NCBI RefSeq assembly: GCF_000613885.1
Contig: NZ_BAJV01000023.1
Location: forward strand, 1 to 33,268
Origin: Asaia prunellae JCM 25354
Lineage (GTDB): Bacteria; Pseudomonadota; Alphaproteobacteria; Acetobacterales; Acetobacteraceae
DNA: 33,268 nucleotides
Reading direction: 5' to 3'
Position numbers and translations under genes: made by a program. Below are positions 15,606-26,190 of the stretch, piece after piece. The notes under the pieces are model-generated. The model was not told the origin of the DNA. It was given only the letters and a program-made list of their open reading frames with translations, and searched no databases. Numbering within the stretch: the stretch's first letter is position 1; each line of letters starts with the position of its first letter.

Positions 15606-18600
15606 GTGCCGCACGATTTTTTTCATCGTGCGTCCTGGCGGGCGTTCCGTCTCGGGGCGCTTGTAGTAGCCATGCCACTGGCAGTCGTGTTTGTGGCGGT
15701 TACTGCCCTGTTATGGCGTCTTTCCTGCGGACCACTCGAAGTGACATGGGTGGCCCGTCATTTTACTCCGATTACCATACAGGCTGGTGAACAGTCCGGT
15801 CATCCTGCAGGTCGTCTGACCTGGGACAGGGTCTTCCTGAGCTGGAAACCGGGACTGAGGCATGTTCATCCCTTGCTGATGTTTGATGCCCGGGGCCTGC
15901 GTATTCTTCGTCGCGACGGCACAGAAGCTGTTACGATGCGCAATGCCCATATGGCCCTGCGGATGGCGCCTCTTCTGCATGGCTCTTTTGAGCCAACATT
16001 TCTTGATCTTGATAATGCGCGGGTTGTCCTGCGCCGGAATCCCGACGGCGGAGTCGACCTTGACTGGCCGGGAGCAGTACATCGGGCTTCAGGATCCGGC
16101 GGTCTTTCGGTTGCTTTCTTGCATGAAGTGAAGATGCAGGCAGTGACAGTCGTGTTGCGTGATGCTGTATCAGGACATCAGTCAGAAACAGGTGATGTCG
16201 GATTGCGTATCGAGCATGCCGACCTTGCTCGCCCGTCGGTTGCCGATATTGCCGAATGGACCGGCAACCTCATGGGCACCGTTGGTCCTGTCCTCAATCC
16301 GGTCATGCCTTTCTCGGCGCAGGGCACCAGGAAAAGTGAAGGCATCGTCTGGCATGTTCTGTCCGGCCCGGTAATGCCGGATCTGTTTGCCGGACTATTA
16401 CCTCATGCTCGCGCATGGCATGTGCCGGTCACGCTCGATACGCGTTTTCTGCTCTTGCCGATGGCGCAGCAGGGCAAGGCTGCTTTCCCTGTTGCTGATG
16501 CCGTTATCGGTGTCGCTTTTGGCAAGGGAATGATTGATCAACACGATGATCAGCCACTCTCGGTTGCTGATGGCGGTATTTCGGCTCATCTCGCTTTTCA
16601 GGGCCCAAAAGCAGTCATTGATAACGTGCAGGCACGTATCAGCCTGATCGACGACCTGGCACATTCCACAAGTTTTGCAGCCTCCGGCTATCTGACTCTG
16701 GATTCCTTGTCTCAGACCAGGCAGATCGATGCAGAAATTTCAGCATCGGCCACGACACTTGACGTGTCCCATATGGCGGCAATCTGGCCTCGGGTTGTCA
16801 TGAAGGGGGCGCGGCGCTGGGTTACGCGCAATCTGACCAGCGGTACGGGCAGGGGGCTTGCATTCAAAACACGTATCCAGAGCGACTCCGGCTGGGCGAA
16901 ACTTCATCCGGTACAGACGATAGCAGCATTGCAGGTTGATGACGTTACTGTTCACTGGCTGCGGCCCATACCACCGATGCGTCATGTTTCAGCCCGATTC
17001 AGCTTTGCCGGGCCGGATATACTGAAAATCGATTTCTGGGCGGTGTGCAGGCAAGCAGTGATGCCAGAGCTGCTCCTGAGCTGCATCTGGATAACGGGAC
17101 GATGCTGATCAGTGATCTGCTGGATCACGATCAGATCGGCACGATCACCCTGTCAATATCGGGGGATCTTGCAGCCCATCTGGGCCTGCTTGCGCATCCG
17201 AGGCTGCATCTGCTCTCGCGTCATCCCTTGCCCTTCACAAATCCGTCCGGCCCGGTCACTGTCACGGGACAACTCAATCTGCCTCTCTCATCGCATATCG
17301 AGAATGATCAGATTCATGTCGCTGCGGAGGCGAGGTTCAGCAATGTGGCGCTGGGGCATGTCGTGCTGGGGCGCGATCTGACCCAGGCCACGGGCATCAT
17401 GAATGCAACGGAGCGTCATCTGACTCTCTCTGGCCATGGATTGCTGGATAACACCCCGACAACAGCACAGATGGAAGAAAAATTCATCAGTCGGGATGGC
17501 GGGGTGCGCGAACGGGTACATGCTGTCTCTGTCATTGATCAGGCAGCTCTGGACCGTCTTCATATTGCTGGCCAAGTCGTATTTCAGGGGGCAGCACAGC
17601 TTGTCACGGATTATACGGCGCGATTTGATGGTAACGCCGATCTCCTGCTGAATCTCGATCTTGCCGATGCGGCCCTGACCCTTCCTGCCTGGCAGAAAGC
17701 CCAAGGCGACAAGGCCTCGGCCTTGGCTCATCTTGCTCTCACGCGCGGCCAGATCACAGCACTCGACGGAGTTCGGGTAGATGGGCAGGACCTGCATGTC
17801 GAAGGTCATGGCCAGATCGATCAGGGAGTGGTGCGTAGTGTGGTGCTGGACCAGTTCAGGATCGGTCGCTCGACCGGCGATGCCGTAATCGAAGTGCCCA
17901 GTTCAGACGAGGCGCCGGTCAATGTGCACATACGTGCACAGGATCTCGATCTGGTTCCTTTTCTGCATGGCGATAATATCAGGTCTTCTGATGTGGCGGC
18001 AGCTTCATCATCCCAGGATCACGCTGTGCAATCCGCACCTGAAACATGCTGGAATGTCGATCTGGCAACTGATCGCCTGTTCTACAGCAAGACAGGCTTG
18101 TTTGGCGGGGTGGTTGCTCATCTCGAGCATCGTAATCACCGTGTTGAAAAAGTAAGCTTTTCAGCAAAGCAGCCGGTTGCGATACAGGCCCGGCTCATCC
18201 CGAAACCGACCGGACGTTATCTGCAGCTCGATGTCGATAATCTGGGTTTGCTGCTGAATCGTACCGACATGACCAAACGTCTCGAGGGGGGGAGGGCGAA
18301 AGTGACCGGTCGCGTCGGAAATGGCGGCAAAGGCCAGCTGCCACCTTTTGAAGGGGTGATTTCCGTTTCTCCTTTTACCTTCTTGCAACCTCCCGCAGCA
18401 TTGACAGCAGCTACGCGTCTATCAGTTTTCCACTGGTCGCAGGCCAGCAGCGACCGGTTCGAGGTACAGCATCTGCGTCTGCCTGTGACAGTCGCCAATG
18501 ATGTCATGACGGTCCATGATGGGCATCTTGGTAATCCGGCCCTTGGGGCCACGCTGGAAGGTAAAATCGATCTGTCACAAGGTCATCTCGACCTGCGGGG

Positions 18601-18796
18601 AACAGTGGTGCCTGTGTTCGGCCTCAATGCAGCCCCTGGACGCCTGCCCAATATAGGCAAGCTCTTTTCACCTGAAGCGGGAGGTGGTGTGCTGGCGGCC
18701 ACGTTCAACGTATCGGGAACGGCAGGCAATCCGTCTCTCTCGGTCAATCCTTTTGCCATGTTGTTGCCTGGTGTTATGCGTCAGCTTGCCAAGTAA
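15606..18796 (+). CDS. YhdP-like AsmA-superfamily / DUF3971 protein (frameshifted)
   Basis: Repaired length 1063 residues. One N-terminal transmembrane segment (about 15-38, LGALVVAMPLAVVFVAVTAL) anchors a very long beta-rich periplasmic domain. The C-terminal block GTVVPVFGLNAAPGRLPNIG with AATFNVSGTAGNPSLSVNPF is the signature of the YhdP/TamB/AsmA group, thought to bridge the envelope and move phospholipids to the outer membrane. The first frame ends at 17108 and the second carries on from about 17042. One T missing from the run at 17033-17035 restores KIDFLGGVQASSD. Start is a GTG 15 bases after the peroxiredoxin stop with GGAAG before it, so both genes are probably cotranscribed. Confidence 0.8.
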
Positions 18797-18870
18797 CAGG
18801 GCGGAGTCAGTCCTGATCTGGGGGGCAGGGCGTTTCGTCCTGTTTCGGGAAATCAGTAGAGGAGTGCGCC

Positions 18871-20251
18871 ATGCGCGATGACGGCAACGCGGATCTGTTC
18901 GGTACTCCTGCCCCCAGGCCAGAGCCCGTTCCGCAGCAGAATGGAGCGAGGCATCAAGGTACCTCCTCTCCTGATGTTTCGCACCTTACCCAACCCCTGG
19001 CGGATCGGCTGCGACCAAGAGCGCTCTCCGAAGTTGTCGGTCAGGATCATCTGCTTGGTCCGTCAGGGCTGCTTAGTCAGATGCTCAGACGCAATACACT
19101 TCCCAGCCTTATTCTCTGGGGCGGTCCGGGATGTGGAAAAACGACGATTGCCCGTCTTCTGGCACGCGAGGCACGGCTGCGTTTCGAACAGATCTCTGCT
19201 GTGTTTTCCGGTGTTGCAGAGCTCAAGAAAGCCTTTGAAGCCGCGTCGCGTTTCCAGCAGGAAACTGGTCGTGGCACCCTGCTTTTTGTTGATGAAATCC
19301 ATCGTTTCAATCGGGCCCAGCAGGATGGATTCCTTCCCTATGTCGAACGCGGAACTGTCATTCTGATCGGGGCAACGACCGAGAATCCCTCCTTTGCGCT
19401 GAATGGTGCCTTGCTCTCGCGTTGTCAGGTTCTGGTACTCAATCGTCTTGATGATACTGGGCTTGAGAAACTGCTCCAGCGTGCAGAGCAGGAGGCGGGC
19501 AGGGCCTTGCCCCTGACCGAAGATGGCAGAGCCGCGCTGAGGGCAATGGCCGATGGAGACGGGCGCTATCTGCTCAATCTGGTAGAGCAGATCCAGCACT
19601 GCCCGAGAATGAACGGTTGATACGGCGGGTCTTGCCACTGTGGTTGCGCGCAGGGCTGCGCTTTATGACAAGGACCGCGAAGAACATTACAATCTGATAT
19701 CGGCTCTACATAAATCCCTTCGTGGTTCTGATCCTGATGCAGGACTCTACTGGTTTGCCCGTATGCTCGAAGGGGGAGAGGATCCGCGCTATATTGCCAG
19801 ACGCCTGACCCGTTTTGCGGCTGAGGATGTCGGAATGGCCGATCCTTCGGCTTTGCCTCTCGCTGTGGCAGCGTGGGAAACCTTCGAGCGCCTGGGCAGC
19901 CCGGAAGGAGAACTGGCTCTCGCACAGCTTGTGGTCCATCTTGCGACGGCACCCAAATCGAATGCCGTTTACAGGGCCTATAATCAGGCGCGTAAACTGG
20001 CCCGCGAAACCGGCAGTCTCGGGCCGCCTCATCACATACGTAATGCGCCAACCAAGCTTATGAAGAACATTGGTTACGGCAAGGGCTACGAATACGATCA
20101 CGATACGGAGGAGGGGTTTTCAGGTCAGAACTACTTCCCTGATGAGATGGAGCGCGTTGCGCTTTACCAGCCTACCGATCGTGGGCAGGAGCGTGAAATC
20201 AGAAAAAATCTGGACAGGCAGGCTGCAATACGGGCAAGCCGTCGCCCATGA
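18871..20251 (+). CDS. rarA: Replication-associated recombination protein A, AAA+ ATPase (two frameshifts)
   Basis: RarA/MgsA, a clamp-loader-like AAA+ ATPase acting at stalled replication forks. Visible: PLADRLRPRALSEVVGQDHL, Walker A GGPGCGKTT, Walker B LLFVDEIHRFN, sensor-1 GATTENPSF, then the C-terminal tetramerisation part ALYDKDREEHYNLISALHKS and the tail GYGKGYEYDHD. The frame changes twice within 25 bases: a G lost near 19596 (CAGGCA to CAGCA) and another near 19619 (TTGGAT to TTGAT). Adding both gives IQALPENERLDTAGLATVVARR and 460 residues, normal for RarA. GAGGAG precedes the ATG. The stop overlaps the next start (ATGA). Confidence 0.9.
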
Positions 20252-21243
20252 GTGTTACGACCCGAATTGTCAGTGAAGATGAGGCCGATATACGCCTCGA
20301 CCGCTGGTTCCGCCGCCATTTTCCCGATCTTACCCAGGGCGCGCTGCAAAAGCTGTGTCGCACCGGACAGGTGCGCGTTGACGGCAAACGCGTGACAGGA
20401 GCGAGTCGTCTGGCTCCTGGCCAGAGTTTGCGTATTCCGCCTCTCCCGGCTCCTGTGGCTGCGCAGCCAGACCGTCCGGCTGCTCTCGACCCGCAACTGG
20501 CGCGCGAGATCGAGCGTATGGTGATCTATCGCGATGATCATGTGATCGTACTCGATAAGCCGTCCGGACTTCCCACACAGGGAGGGCCCGGAATTACCAA
20601 GCATATCGACATGATGCTCGACGGCTTGCGCGGGGATCTGCATGACCGGCCAAGGCTGGTGCATCGCATTGATCGTGACACATCAGGATTGCTGCTTCTG
20701 GCTCGTACACCCGGTGTGGCGGCCAAGCTCGCTGCTGCGTTCCGTGGCCGTGATGTCGACAAGACCTACTGGGCCATTGTCGTCGGTCGCCCCATGCCTG
20801 GCTCAGGCGTTATTGACCAGCCTCTTGCCAAGCTTGGCGCTGGTAATGGCGCATTGATGATTGCTGCGACGCGTGATGACGAAGATGCCGTTGTGGCCAA
20901 AACCGATTACGAGGTTGTGGATGCTGCAGGCAAAAAGCTTTCCTGGCTGGCCCTCAAGCCTCTGACCGGTCGTACGCATCAGCTGCGTGTGCATTGTGAG
21001 ACCCTGGGCACACCTATTCTCGGTGATCCCAAATATGGTGGGAAGACCGCGCATATGGAGGGATTTGTCGACAGGCTGCACCTCCATGCACGCGCTCTGG
21101 AATTTCCACATCCGGCAGGAGGACGTCTGCGTGTGGCAGCCCCCTTGCCATCTCATATGCGCAACACGTTCAAGGACCTTGGCTTTACGCCGGGTGAAAC
21201 ACCCAAACCCGAACGTATCGGATTCAAGGGAAGCAGGAAATGA
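20248..21243 (+). CDS. RluA-family ribosomal pseudouridine synthase (RluC-like)
   Basis: 331 residues, isomerises uridines in 23S rRNA. An N-terminal S4 RNA-binding domain (IRLDRWFRRHFPDLTQGALQ, about 15-75) precedes the catalytic domain with HRIDRDTSGLLLLAR, catalytic aspartate D142, and later LKPLTGRTHQLRVH and PILGDPKYGG. The S4 domain and DRPRLVHRIDRD fit RluC better than RluD or RluA. It starts and ends in four-base ATGA overlaps, with rarA before it and the AsmA gene after it. The frame is intact. Confidence 0.9.
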   Translation: MSVTTRIVSEDEADIRLDRWFRRHFPDLTQGALQKLCRTGQVRVDGKRVTGASRLAPGQSLRIPPLPAPVAAQPDRPAALDPQLAREIERMVIYRDDHVIVLDKPSGLPTQGGPGITKHIDMMLDGLRGDLHDRPRLVHRIDRDTSGLLLLARTPGVAAKLAAAFRGRDVDKTYWAIVVGRPMPGSGVIDQPLAKLGAGNGALMIAATRDDEDAVVAKTDYEVVDAAGKKLSWLALKPLTGRTHQLRVHCETLGTPILGDPKYGGKTAHMEGFVDRLHLHARALEFPHPAGGRLRVAAPLPSHMRNTFKDLGFTPGETPKPERIGFKGSRK

Positions 21244-23745
21244 AACGTCTGGCTGCCGTACTGATTGTCCTTCTTGTACTGGTGACAGGTCTGGCCGTAT
21301 CGGCACATTTTCTGATTGATCGTTCAAGCCTGAAATCTGACGTTATTGCCGCAGTCAAGCGTCAGACAGGACGCGACCTCACCATGGCGCGGTTTTCAGT
21401 CGGTATTCTTCCCTGGCCTGGTGTCAGCGCGCATGAGGTGACGTTTGCTGACGCAGATGAGGAATCTGGTGCGCTGATGCTGCAGGCGCGCGACATTCGC
21501 GCTTCGATCGCACTGCTCCCCCTCCTCTGGCGTGAAATCCGTCTGGAAAATCTTACAGTACAGCGTGGCAGTGTCAGGCTGCGCCGCGATGATGCCGGCG
21601 TTGCAAACTGGGTTTTCCATCCTGAGTCGGCGAGCCAGCAAACGGCCCGGTCTGGCCCGGCTCACCCTGAGGCGCATTGGGGTCTCAAGATTGGTTCAGT
21701 AAAGCTGGATCGGATGATGCTCTCGCTTGATGATCGCTTCGCCCGTCGTGGCGGGGCCCTGTCGGTTACTCATGCCGAATTTGACGGTCTCGCCTCAAGT
21801 GCACCTTATATTGATATTCATGCTGTTCATGGGCAGACGCCTTTTCATCTGAACGGCCATATTGGTCCGCTGACCCTGTTGCAGGGCGCCAATCCCCCTT
21901 GGGCGCTCAGTCTCGGAGCAACACTTGGCAGGGAAGGGAAGCAGCAGGACTGGCTGAATTTCGACGGTCAGATAAGCGATATGCGTCATATGCGCGGTTT
22001 TACCGGCGTATTGCGCGGGGAAATGGCCTCGCTCAAGGATATTGAATCCCTGTTCCCCAATGCCAACCTGCCGGATCTCAAGGTAGTTGGGGGCGAGATC
22101 GGTATCTTTGATGCCGATCCACAGGGAAGCAATCCAAAGCTTGATCTCTCACGTTTGGGTGTGAACCATCTTCACCTCCATCTCGGTTCTGCACCTGCAT
22201 GGCATGGTGTGACTGTGTCCGATCTTCATGCGGATGCGGAGACGCTGTCCTCTGCCTTGACCGTCACAGCTACGATGCAGGGATCTGTACCATCGCTGGC
22301 CCTGCAGGGCACTTTCGGTACACTGGCACAGGCTGGAACGTCTTGGCAGACGGCTTTGGACACGCCTCTCGCCGTCTCACTTGATGTGCGTGAAGCGGCT
22401 GGACTGGGCAAGCTCAACGGACTGAATGGTCATGTAGCCGGCACAATTGGTGCGACATCTGCCAGGCTTTCCCTTGATGCGAGCGCGGATACCTTGCCCT
22501 TGCGTCAGGCAGCGCTTCATCAGCTGACCCTGAAAGGCGTTTTTGAGCGTGATGAAACCGGAAAAACCCGGATCAAAACGCTGACGCTGAAAAGTCGTGA
22601 AGCCTCGGCTGTTCTTGAGGCAACGACCCGGATTTCATCGCGTCCCGAAATGGATGGTGCACTGCACTTCGAGCATCTCGATCTCGATGCCCTTGGCGCA
22701 TTGTGGAAAAAGACAAAATCCGTCGCAGGAACGCCCTCTGTCCGGCCCGTCCTGCCGACCCCTGTTCCGGTGCCGTCCGCCACGCCTGCCCCTACCACGT
22801 CCGGAGAGCCCTCTTCAGGATCAACTCTGCCTTCAGCACAAAGCATGATGGCCTTGCCGACCAGCAACGCTATCCCGCCTGAAGCGGAACTTTCCTGGGC
22901 CAGGCTGCTTCATGATGGACAGGGTGTGCTGGATATTTCTGCGGACAAGGTACGTTTCAACTCAGCCGATTACACCGGCATTGCTGCCCAGGCGCGTCTG
23001 GACTCTGCACGTCTGACACTGGACTCTGTGAAGGGAAGTGGCAATGGCATGACCCTGTCCGGTCGTGCCATCTATGATATGGGGGTGCGTCCTGCAACGC
23101 TGTCCCTGTCGCTCACGCCCTTTCTGTTCCCTGCAACGCTCGCCCAGAATATGCTGGCCATGCCCGATTTTTTCAGGGGACCACTTATGTTGGTTGGACA
23201 GCTTGAAGCCCATGGCGAGACCAGAGCGGCGTTGATCGCCTCGCTGAGCGGGCATCTCGGTCTTTCCATGGTTGGCGGGACGATTGCGACGACACATCTG
23301 CCCCTACCTTGGCGATTCGGCGCGGGTTCTGCTCTCGCATGGTGATCTCTCGGTGCGTTGCCTTGGGCTGCACGCACAATTTGCCGACGGCCAGGCGCAG
23401 CTTGACACGATTGGTATCGAGGCGGGCGCATTGAGTCTTTCAGGTCATGGAACCTATGGTTTGATGACGCAGAAACTCGATCTGCATCTTCTGCCGCGTG
23501 TGGGTATTGCCGGCACCGGAGCATCCACTGCCGTGCAGGTTACCGGCACCATAGAGGCGCCCCAGGCACATCAGGAGGCCAGTTCCAACGGCCGCTTTGA
23601 AATCACCATTGGAGGCAGTGAGCCGGATACATGCCCGGCGCTGCTGAGTACTGCCAGGGAAAATATTGCAGGTGAGATGGCCCCCGAGCGCAAGAAGCAT
23701 TCAAAGGCCTCTGATCTTCTGCACGGACTGGGATTACTGCATTGA
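21240..23745 (+). CDS. AsmA family protein (frameshifted near the 3' end)
   Basis: Repaired length 834 residues. The N-terminal transmembrane helix (AAVLIVLLVLVTGLAVSAHF, 4-23) is followed by AsmA features: VKRQTGRDLTMARFSVGILPWPGVSA, then IALLPLLWREIRLENLTVQ. A Pro/Ser/Thr-rich linker lies at about 500-535. The AsmA C-terminal block (DGQAQLDTIGIEAGALSLSG, GTIEAPQ) is in another frame. One extra C in the run CCCC at 23301-23304 accounts for this; removing it reads THLPYLGDSARVLL. AsmA-type proteins are inner-membrane-anchored periplasmic proteins involved in outer-membrane lipid homeostasis. This is the second large member of the superfamily within 8 kb. It is coupled to its neighbours by ATGA and TTGA overlaps. 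Confidence 0.85.
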
Positions 23746-24461
23746 GCCAGACACTCAAACGTTTCTGGAAAAAAGTGGATGTCGTATCGGACGAAATCCA
23801 TGGCGGTTATGAGGTGCGTCTGGATGGACGTCCCTTCCGGCTTCCGGGAGGGCATGCGCTCATTCTTGGTTCCAGAGCGCTTGCCGAGGCAATCGCCGAC
23901 GAATGGCGCCAGATTGCACCAGACGCAGCTTTCAGAACTGCCGAGTTGCCACTGACACAGATGGCGGGGACGCAAATCGAGCGTATTTCTCCTGACAAGG
24001 CACAGATCATCGGCGGCCTGATGGCTTATGGTGAGAGTGATCTTCTGTGCTATCGCGCCACAGGACAGCTCGGTGCAGAACAGGATGCCGCTTTCGATCC
24101 TGTTCTTGTACTTTTTGAAGCCCGTTACGGTATCAGACCGCCTGTAACACGCAGTCTGCTGCCGCTTGGTGACGGGTTGAAAGTATCAGAAGCTTATGCA
24201 CTGGCTTTGAGCCGTTTTGATGATGCCGCGCTGACCTGCGCAGCAATATGTGCTCCGGCCACCGGGAGTCTTATTCTGGCGATTGGTCTGGCTGACAGTT
24301 GGGTCGATGCTGAATCCGCCTGTGCCATGGCAAGCCTGGAGGAGCGGTACCAGATGGCACAATGGGGCGAGGATGAGGCTATCCTGCAGGAAATCGACCG
24401 GAATGCACGGGATATTAAGGACGCCTTACGGTTTGTTGCCCTTTCCCATGAAAAAGCGTGA
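23742..24461 (+). CDS. ATP12-family chaperone for F1-ATPase assembly
   Basis: 239 residues. It matches the ATP12 family, which in mitochondria and Alphaproteobacteria binds the F1 alpha subunit before assembly. Features: KRFWKKVDVV at the start, YEVRLDGRPFRLPGG, then ELPLTQMAGTQIERI, LMAYGESDLLCYRA, WVDAESACAMASLEERYQMAQWGED, and RNARDIKDALRFVAL near the end. The start is a TTG overlapping the AsmA stop (TTGA), which gives the expected N-terminus; no ATG is available nearby. It is the last gene of the rarA-to-ATP12 coupled run. Confidence 0.9.
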   Translation: MSQTLKRFWKKVDVVSDEIHGGYEVRLDGRPFRLPGGHALILGSRALAEAIADEWRQIAPDAAFRTAELPLTQMAGTQIERISPDKAQIIGGLMAYGESDLLCYRATGQLGAEQDAAFDPVLVLFEARYGIRPPVTRSLLPLGDGLKVSEAYALALSRFDDAALTCAAICAPATGSLILAIGLADSWVDAESACAMASLEERYQMAQWGEDEAILQEIDRNARDIKDALRFVALSHEKA

Positions 24462-24606
24462 AACGAGGCATGATTTTGCCATGATTGCTGCCTACCTCAG
24501 GGAGCAAGCAAGTCATCACATTAGGTGACTATTGGTTACTGGACCGGATTTGAGGTCAGCTTTAAGACCGGGATTGTAATCAGGCGAAATCGTGCAAGGA
24601 TGACCA

Positions 24607-24780
24607 ATGTCCGCTCGTATTCAATCCGTAATTGACGACCAGATTTCGGCGGAGGCTCTTATTCGCCGGATCCCGTTCAAGGTTCGTTCGGCTCATTTTG
24701 TGGCGCGCTGCGTTCAGAATGTGTGGCTTCTGCTCGCTGCAACGCCTGTCATAGTGCTGATTTGCGCTCTCAAGGGCTGA
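24607..24780 (+). CDS. Small single-helix membrane protein of unknown function (57 residues)
   Basis: The ATG at 24607 has AAGGA six bases upstream, a strong ribosome site. The first 37 residues are polar and basic (MSARIQSVIDDQISAEALIR, then RIPFKVRSAHFVARCV). The C-terminus NVWLLLAATPVIVLICALKG forms one transmembrane helix ending two residues before the stop, like a tail-anchored protein. It lies between the ATP12 gene (145 bases upstream) and the convergent ispDF gene. The family is not recognised. The clean signals make a real gene likely. Confidence 0.6.
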   Translation: MSARIQSVIDDQISAEALIRRIPFKVRSAHFVARCVQNVWLLLAATPVIVLICALKG

Positions 24781-24852
24781 GAGGAACCGAAAATATTTCA
24801 GGGCAGAATTCTGCCTTTTTCCTCGGGACAGTTTTGCTGTGCAGCAGATAAT

Positions 24853-24888
24853 AAAAAAGCCCGGCTCGTGCCGGGCTTTGGTGTTTTC
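24853..24888. terminator. Bidirectional intrinsic terminator (ispDF / small membrane protein)
   Basis: AGCCCGGC and GCCGGGCT pair over a four-base loop at 24858-24877. On the minus strand six U follow directly, ending the ispDF transcript 46 bases after its stop. On the plus strand a T-rich tract (TTGGTGTTTT) follows and can serve the small gene ending at 24780. Confidence 0.9.
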
Positions 24889-24922
24889 GGACCAAATCTG
24901 TTGGCTCTGTGTGGCTACTGGA

Positions 24923-26086
24923 TCAAGGGAGCAGAACCGTAGCGACCGCGGTTGCCGCAATGCCCTCTTCGCGTCCGGTGAAGCCGAGGCGCTCTGATGT
25001 CGTGGCCTTGACCGAAATCCGGTCAACATCAACCTGAAGCAGCGAGGCAAGACGCTCGCGCATGGCCTGGGCATGGGGACCGATCTTGGGACGCTCACAG
25101 ATAAGCGTTACATCGGCATTGATGAGCATGCCACCACGCTGACGGATACGCTCACCGGCATGAATCAGGAAACGCGCTGAATCCATGTCTTTCCACTCAT
25201 TATCAGTAGGTGGAAAATGACGACCGATGTCTCCTTCTGCCAATGCACCATAAATGGCGTCGCACAGGGTATGGATACCCACATCAGCATCAGAATGTCC
25301 GGCAAGTCCACGATCATGGGGTATAGTGATGCCGCAGAGAATCAGCGGACGACCTGTTTCGAAGGCGTGTACGTCATAGCCCAGTCCCGTGCGCGGGAGT
25401 GGGGTTGAGCCGAGCAGTCGTTCCAGACGCACGAGATCCTCCGGTAGGGTCAGTTTGATATTGTCTTCAGCGCCCTGAACCAGGGCCACAGGGTGACCAG
25501 CAGCTTCAAGTAGGGCGGCATCATCCGTAACAGGTCCCTGATGACTGCGGTGTAGCGCCAGTAGAAGGGGAAAGCGGAATCCCTGTGGTGTCTGGGCGCG
25601 CCAGAGCGACTCACGGCAAACGGTTGTATCGACCAGTCCGTCACGCCCGCGTTTGAGTGTGTCGGCTACGGGAACGGCTGGAATAGCACCAGGATGCTTT
25701 TCCAGTGCGCTCAGTACATTCCTTACCACTTCGGCCGGAACATAAGGCCGTGCACCGTCATGGACCAGGACCAGATCAGGCGGTTCCGGCAGCCGGGCAA
25801 GCGCTTCAAGCCCAGCGCGAACGCTATCCTGACGTTCCCGTCCACCTGCAACGGGGGGCAGGGTCTCCAGGCCATCAAGCGCCTGCAGGAGCAAGGGGTC
25901 GTCTCCGACCGGCTGGATAAGGGTCACATGATCACGCAGGGCTTCCGCAGCATGACGAATGACGGTTTTGCCTCCGAGCAGTATGTACTGCTTCGGCATG
26001 GCGGCGAGGCCGGAAGGGACGGCTGCACTGGCATCAGCGAAGCGGCGACCGGAACCGGCGGCGAGAAGAATGGCAGCAATACGCAT
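24923..26086 (-). CDS. ispDF: Bifunctional IspD/IspF of the MEP isoprenoid pathway
   Basis: 387-residue fusion found in many Alphaproteobacteria. The IspD part (about 1-225; [13 protein letters not shown] nucleotide loop, then [14 protein letters not shown] and [13 protein letters not shown]) makes CDP-methylerythritol. The IspF part (about 230-387; [15 protein letters not shown] with the zinc-binding D-x-H, then [21 protein letters not shown] and [18 protein letters not shown]) cyclises the phosphorylated product, after IspE acts. The start was placed at the ATG at 26086 giving [11 protein letters not shown]. The frame stays open upstream to 26161, but that crosses the terminator of the preceding sugar porter gene. 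The frame is intact, as expected for an essential gene. Confidence 0.95.
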   Translation of the reverse strand: MRIAAILLAAGSGRRFADASAAVPSGLAAMPKQYILLGGKTVIRHAAEALRDHVTLIQPVGDDPLLLQALDGLETLPPVAGGRERQDSVRAGLEALARLPEPPDLVLVHDGARPYVPAEVVRNVLSALEKHPGAIPAVPVADTLKRGRDGLVDTTVCRESLWRAQTPQGFRFPLLLALHRSHQGPVTDDAALLEAAGHPVALVQGAEDNIKLTLPEDLVRLERLLGSTPLPRTGLGYDVHAFETGRPLILCGITIPHDRGLAGHSDADVGIHTLCDAIYGALAEGDIGRHFPPTDNEWKDMDSARFLIHAGERIRQRGGMLINADVTLICERPKIGPHAQAMRERLASLLQVDVDRISVKATTSERLGFTGREEGIAATAVATVLLP

Positions 26087-26132
26087 GGTCTTCAGGGAAT
26101 GCTGATTTGTCACCTGAACGTCAAGCCAAGAA

Positions 26133-26159
26133 AAAGCCCCGCAGAATCTGCGGGGCTCC
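26133..26159 (-). terminator. Intrinsic terminator of the sugar porter gene
   Basis: AGCCCCGCAGA and TCTGCGGGGCT form an almost loopless dyad at 26137-26159, folding as a 9-10 bp GC-rich stem. On the minus strand it is followed by TTTTTC. It lies 32 bases after the porter stop at 26191 and 47 bases before ispDF, separating the two transcripts. Confidence 0.88.
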
Positions 26160-26190
26160 ATCCTCTAAAAACGTGAGGTCCAGCGAGCGA

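Noticed and set aside
24580-25098. 172-codon minus-strand frame
   Set aside because: It runs across the ispDF terminator, overlaps the ispDF 3' end in another frame and has an arbitrary composition.
26087-26161. N-terminal extension of ispDF
   Set aside because: It reads through the intrinsic terminator of the sugar porter gene; the family start [11 protein letters not shown] lies at 26086.
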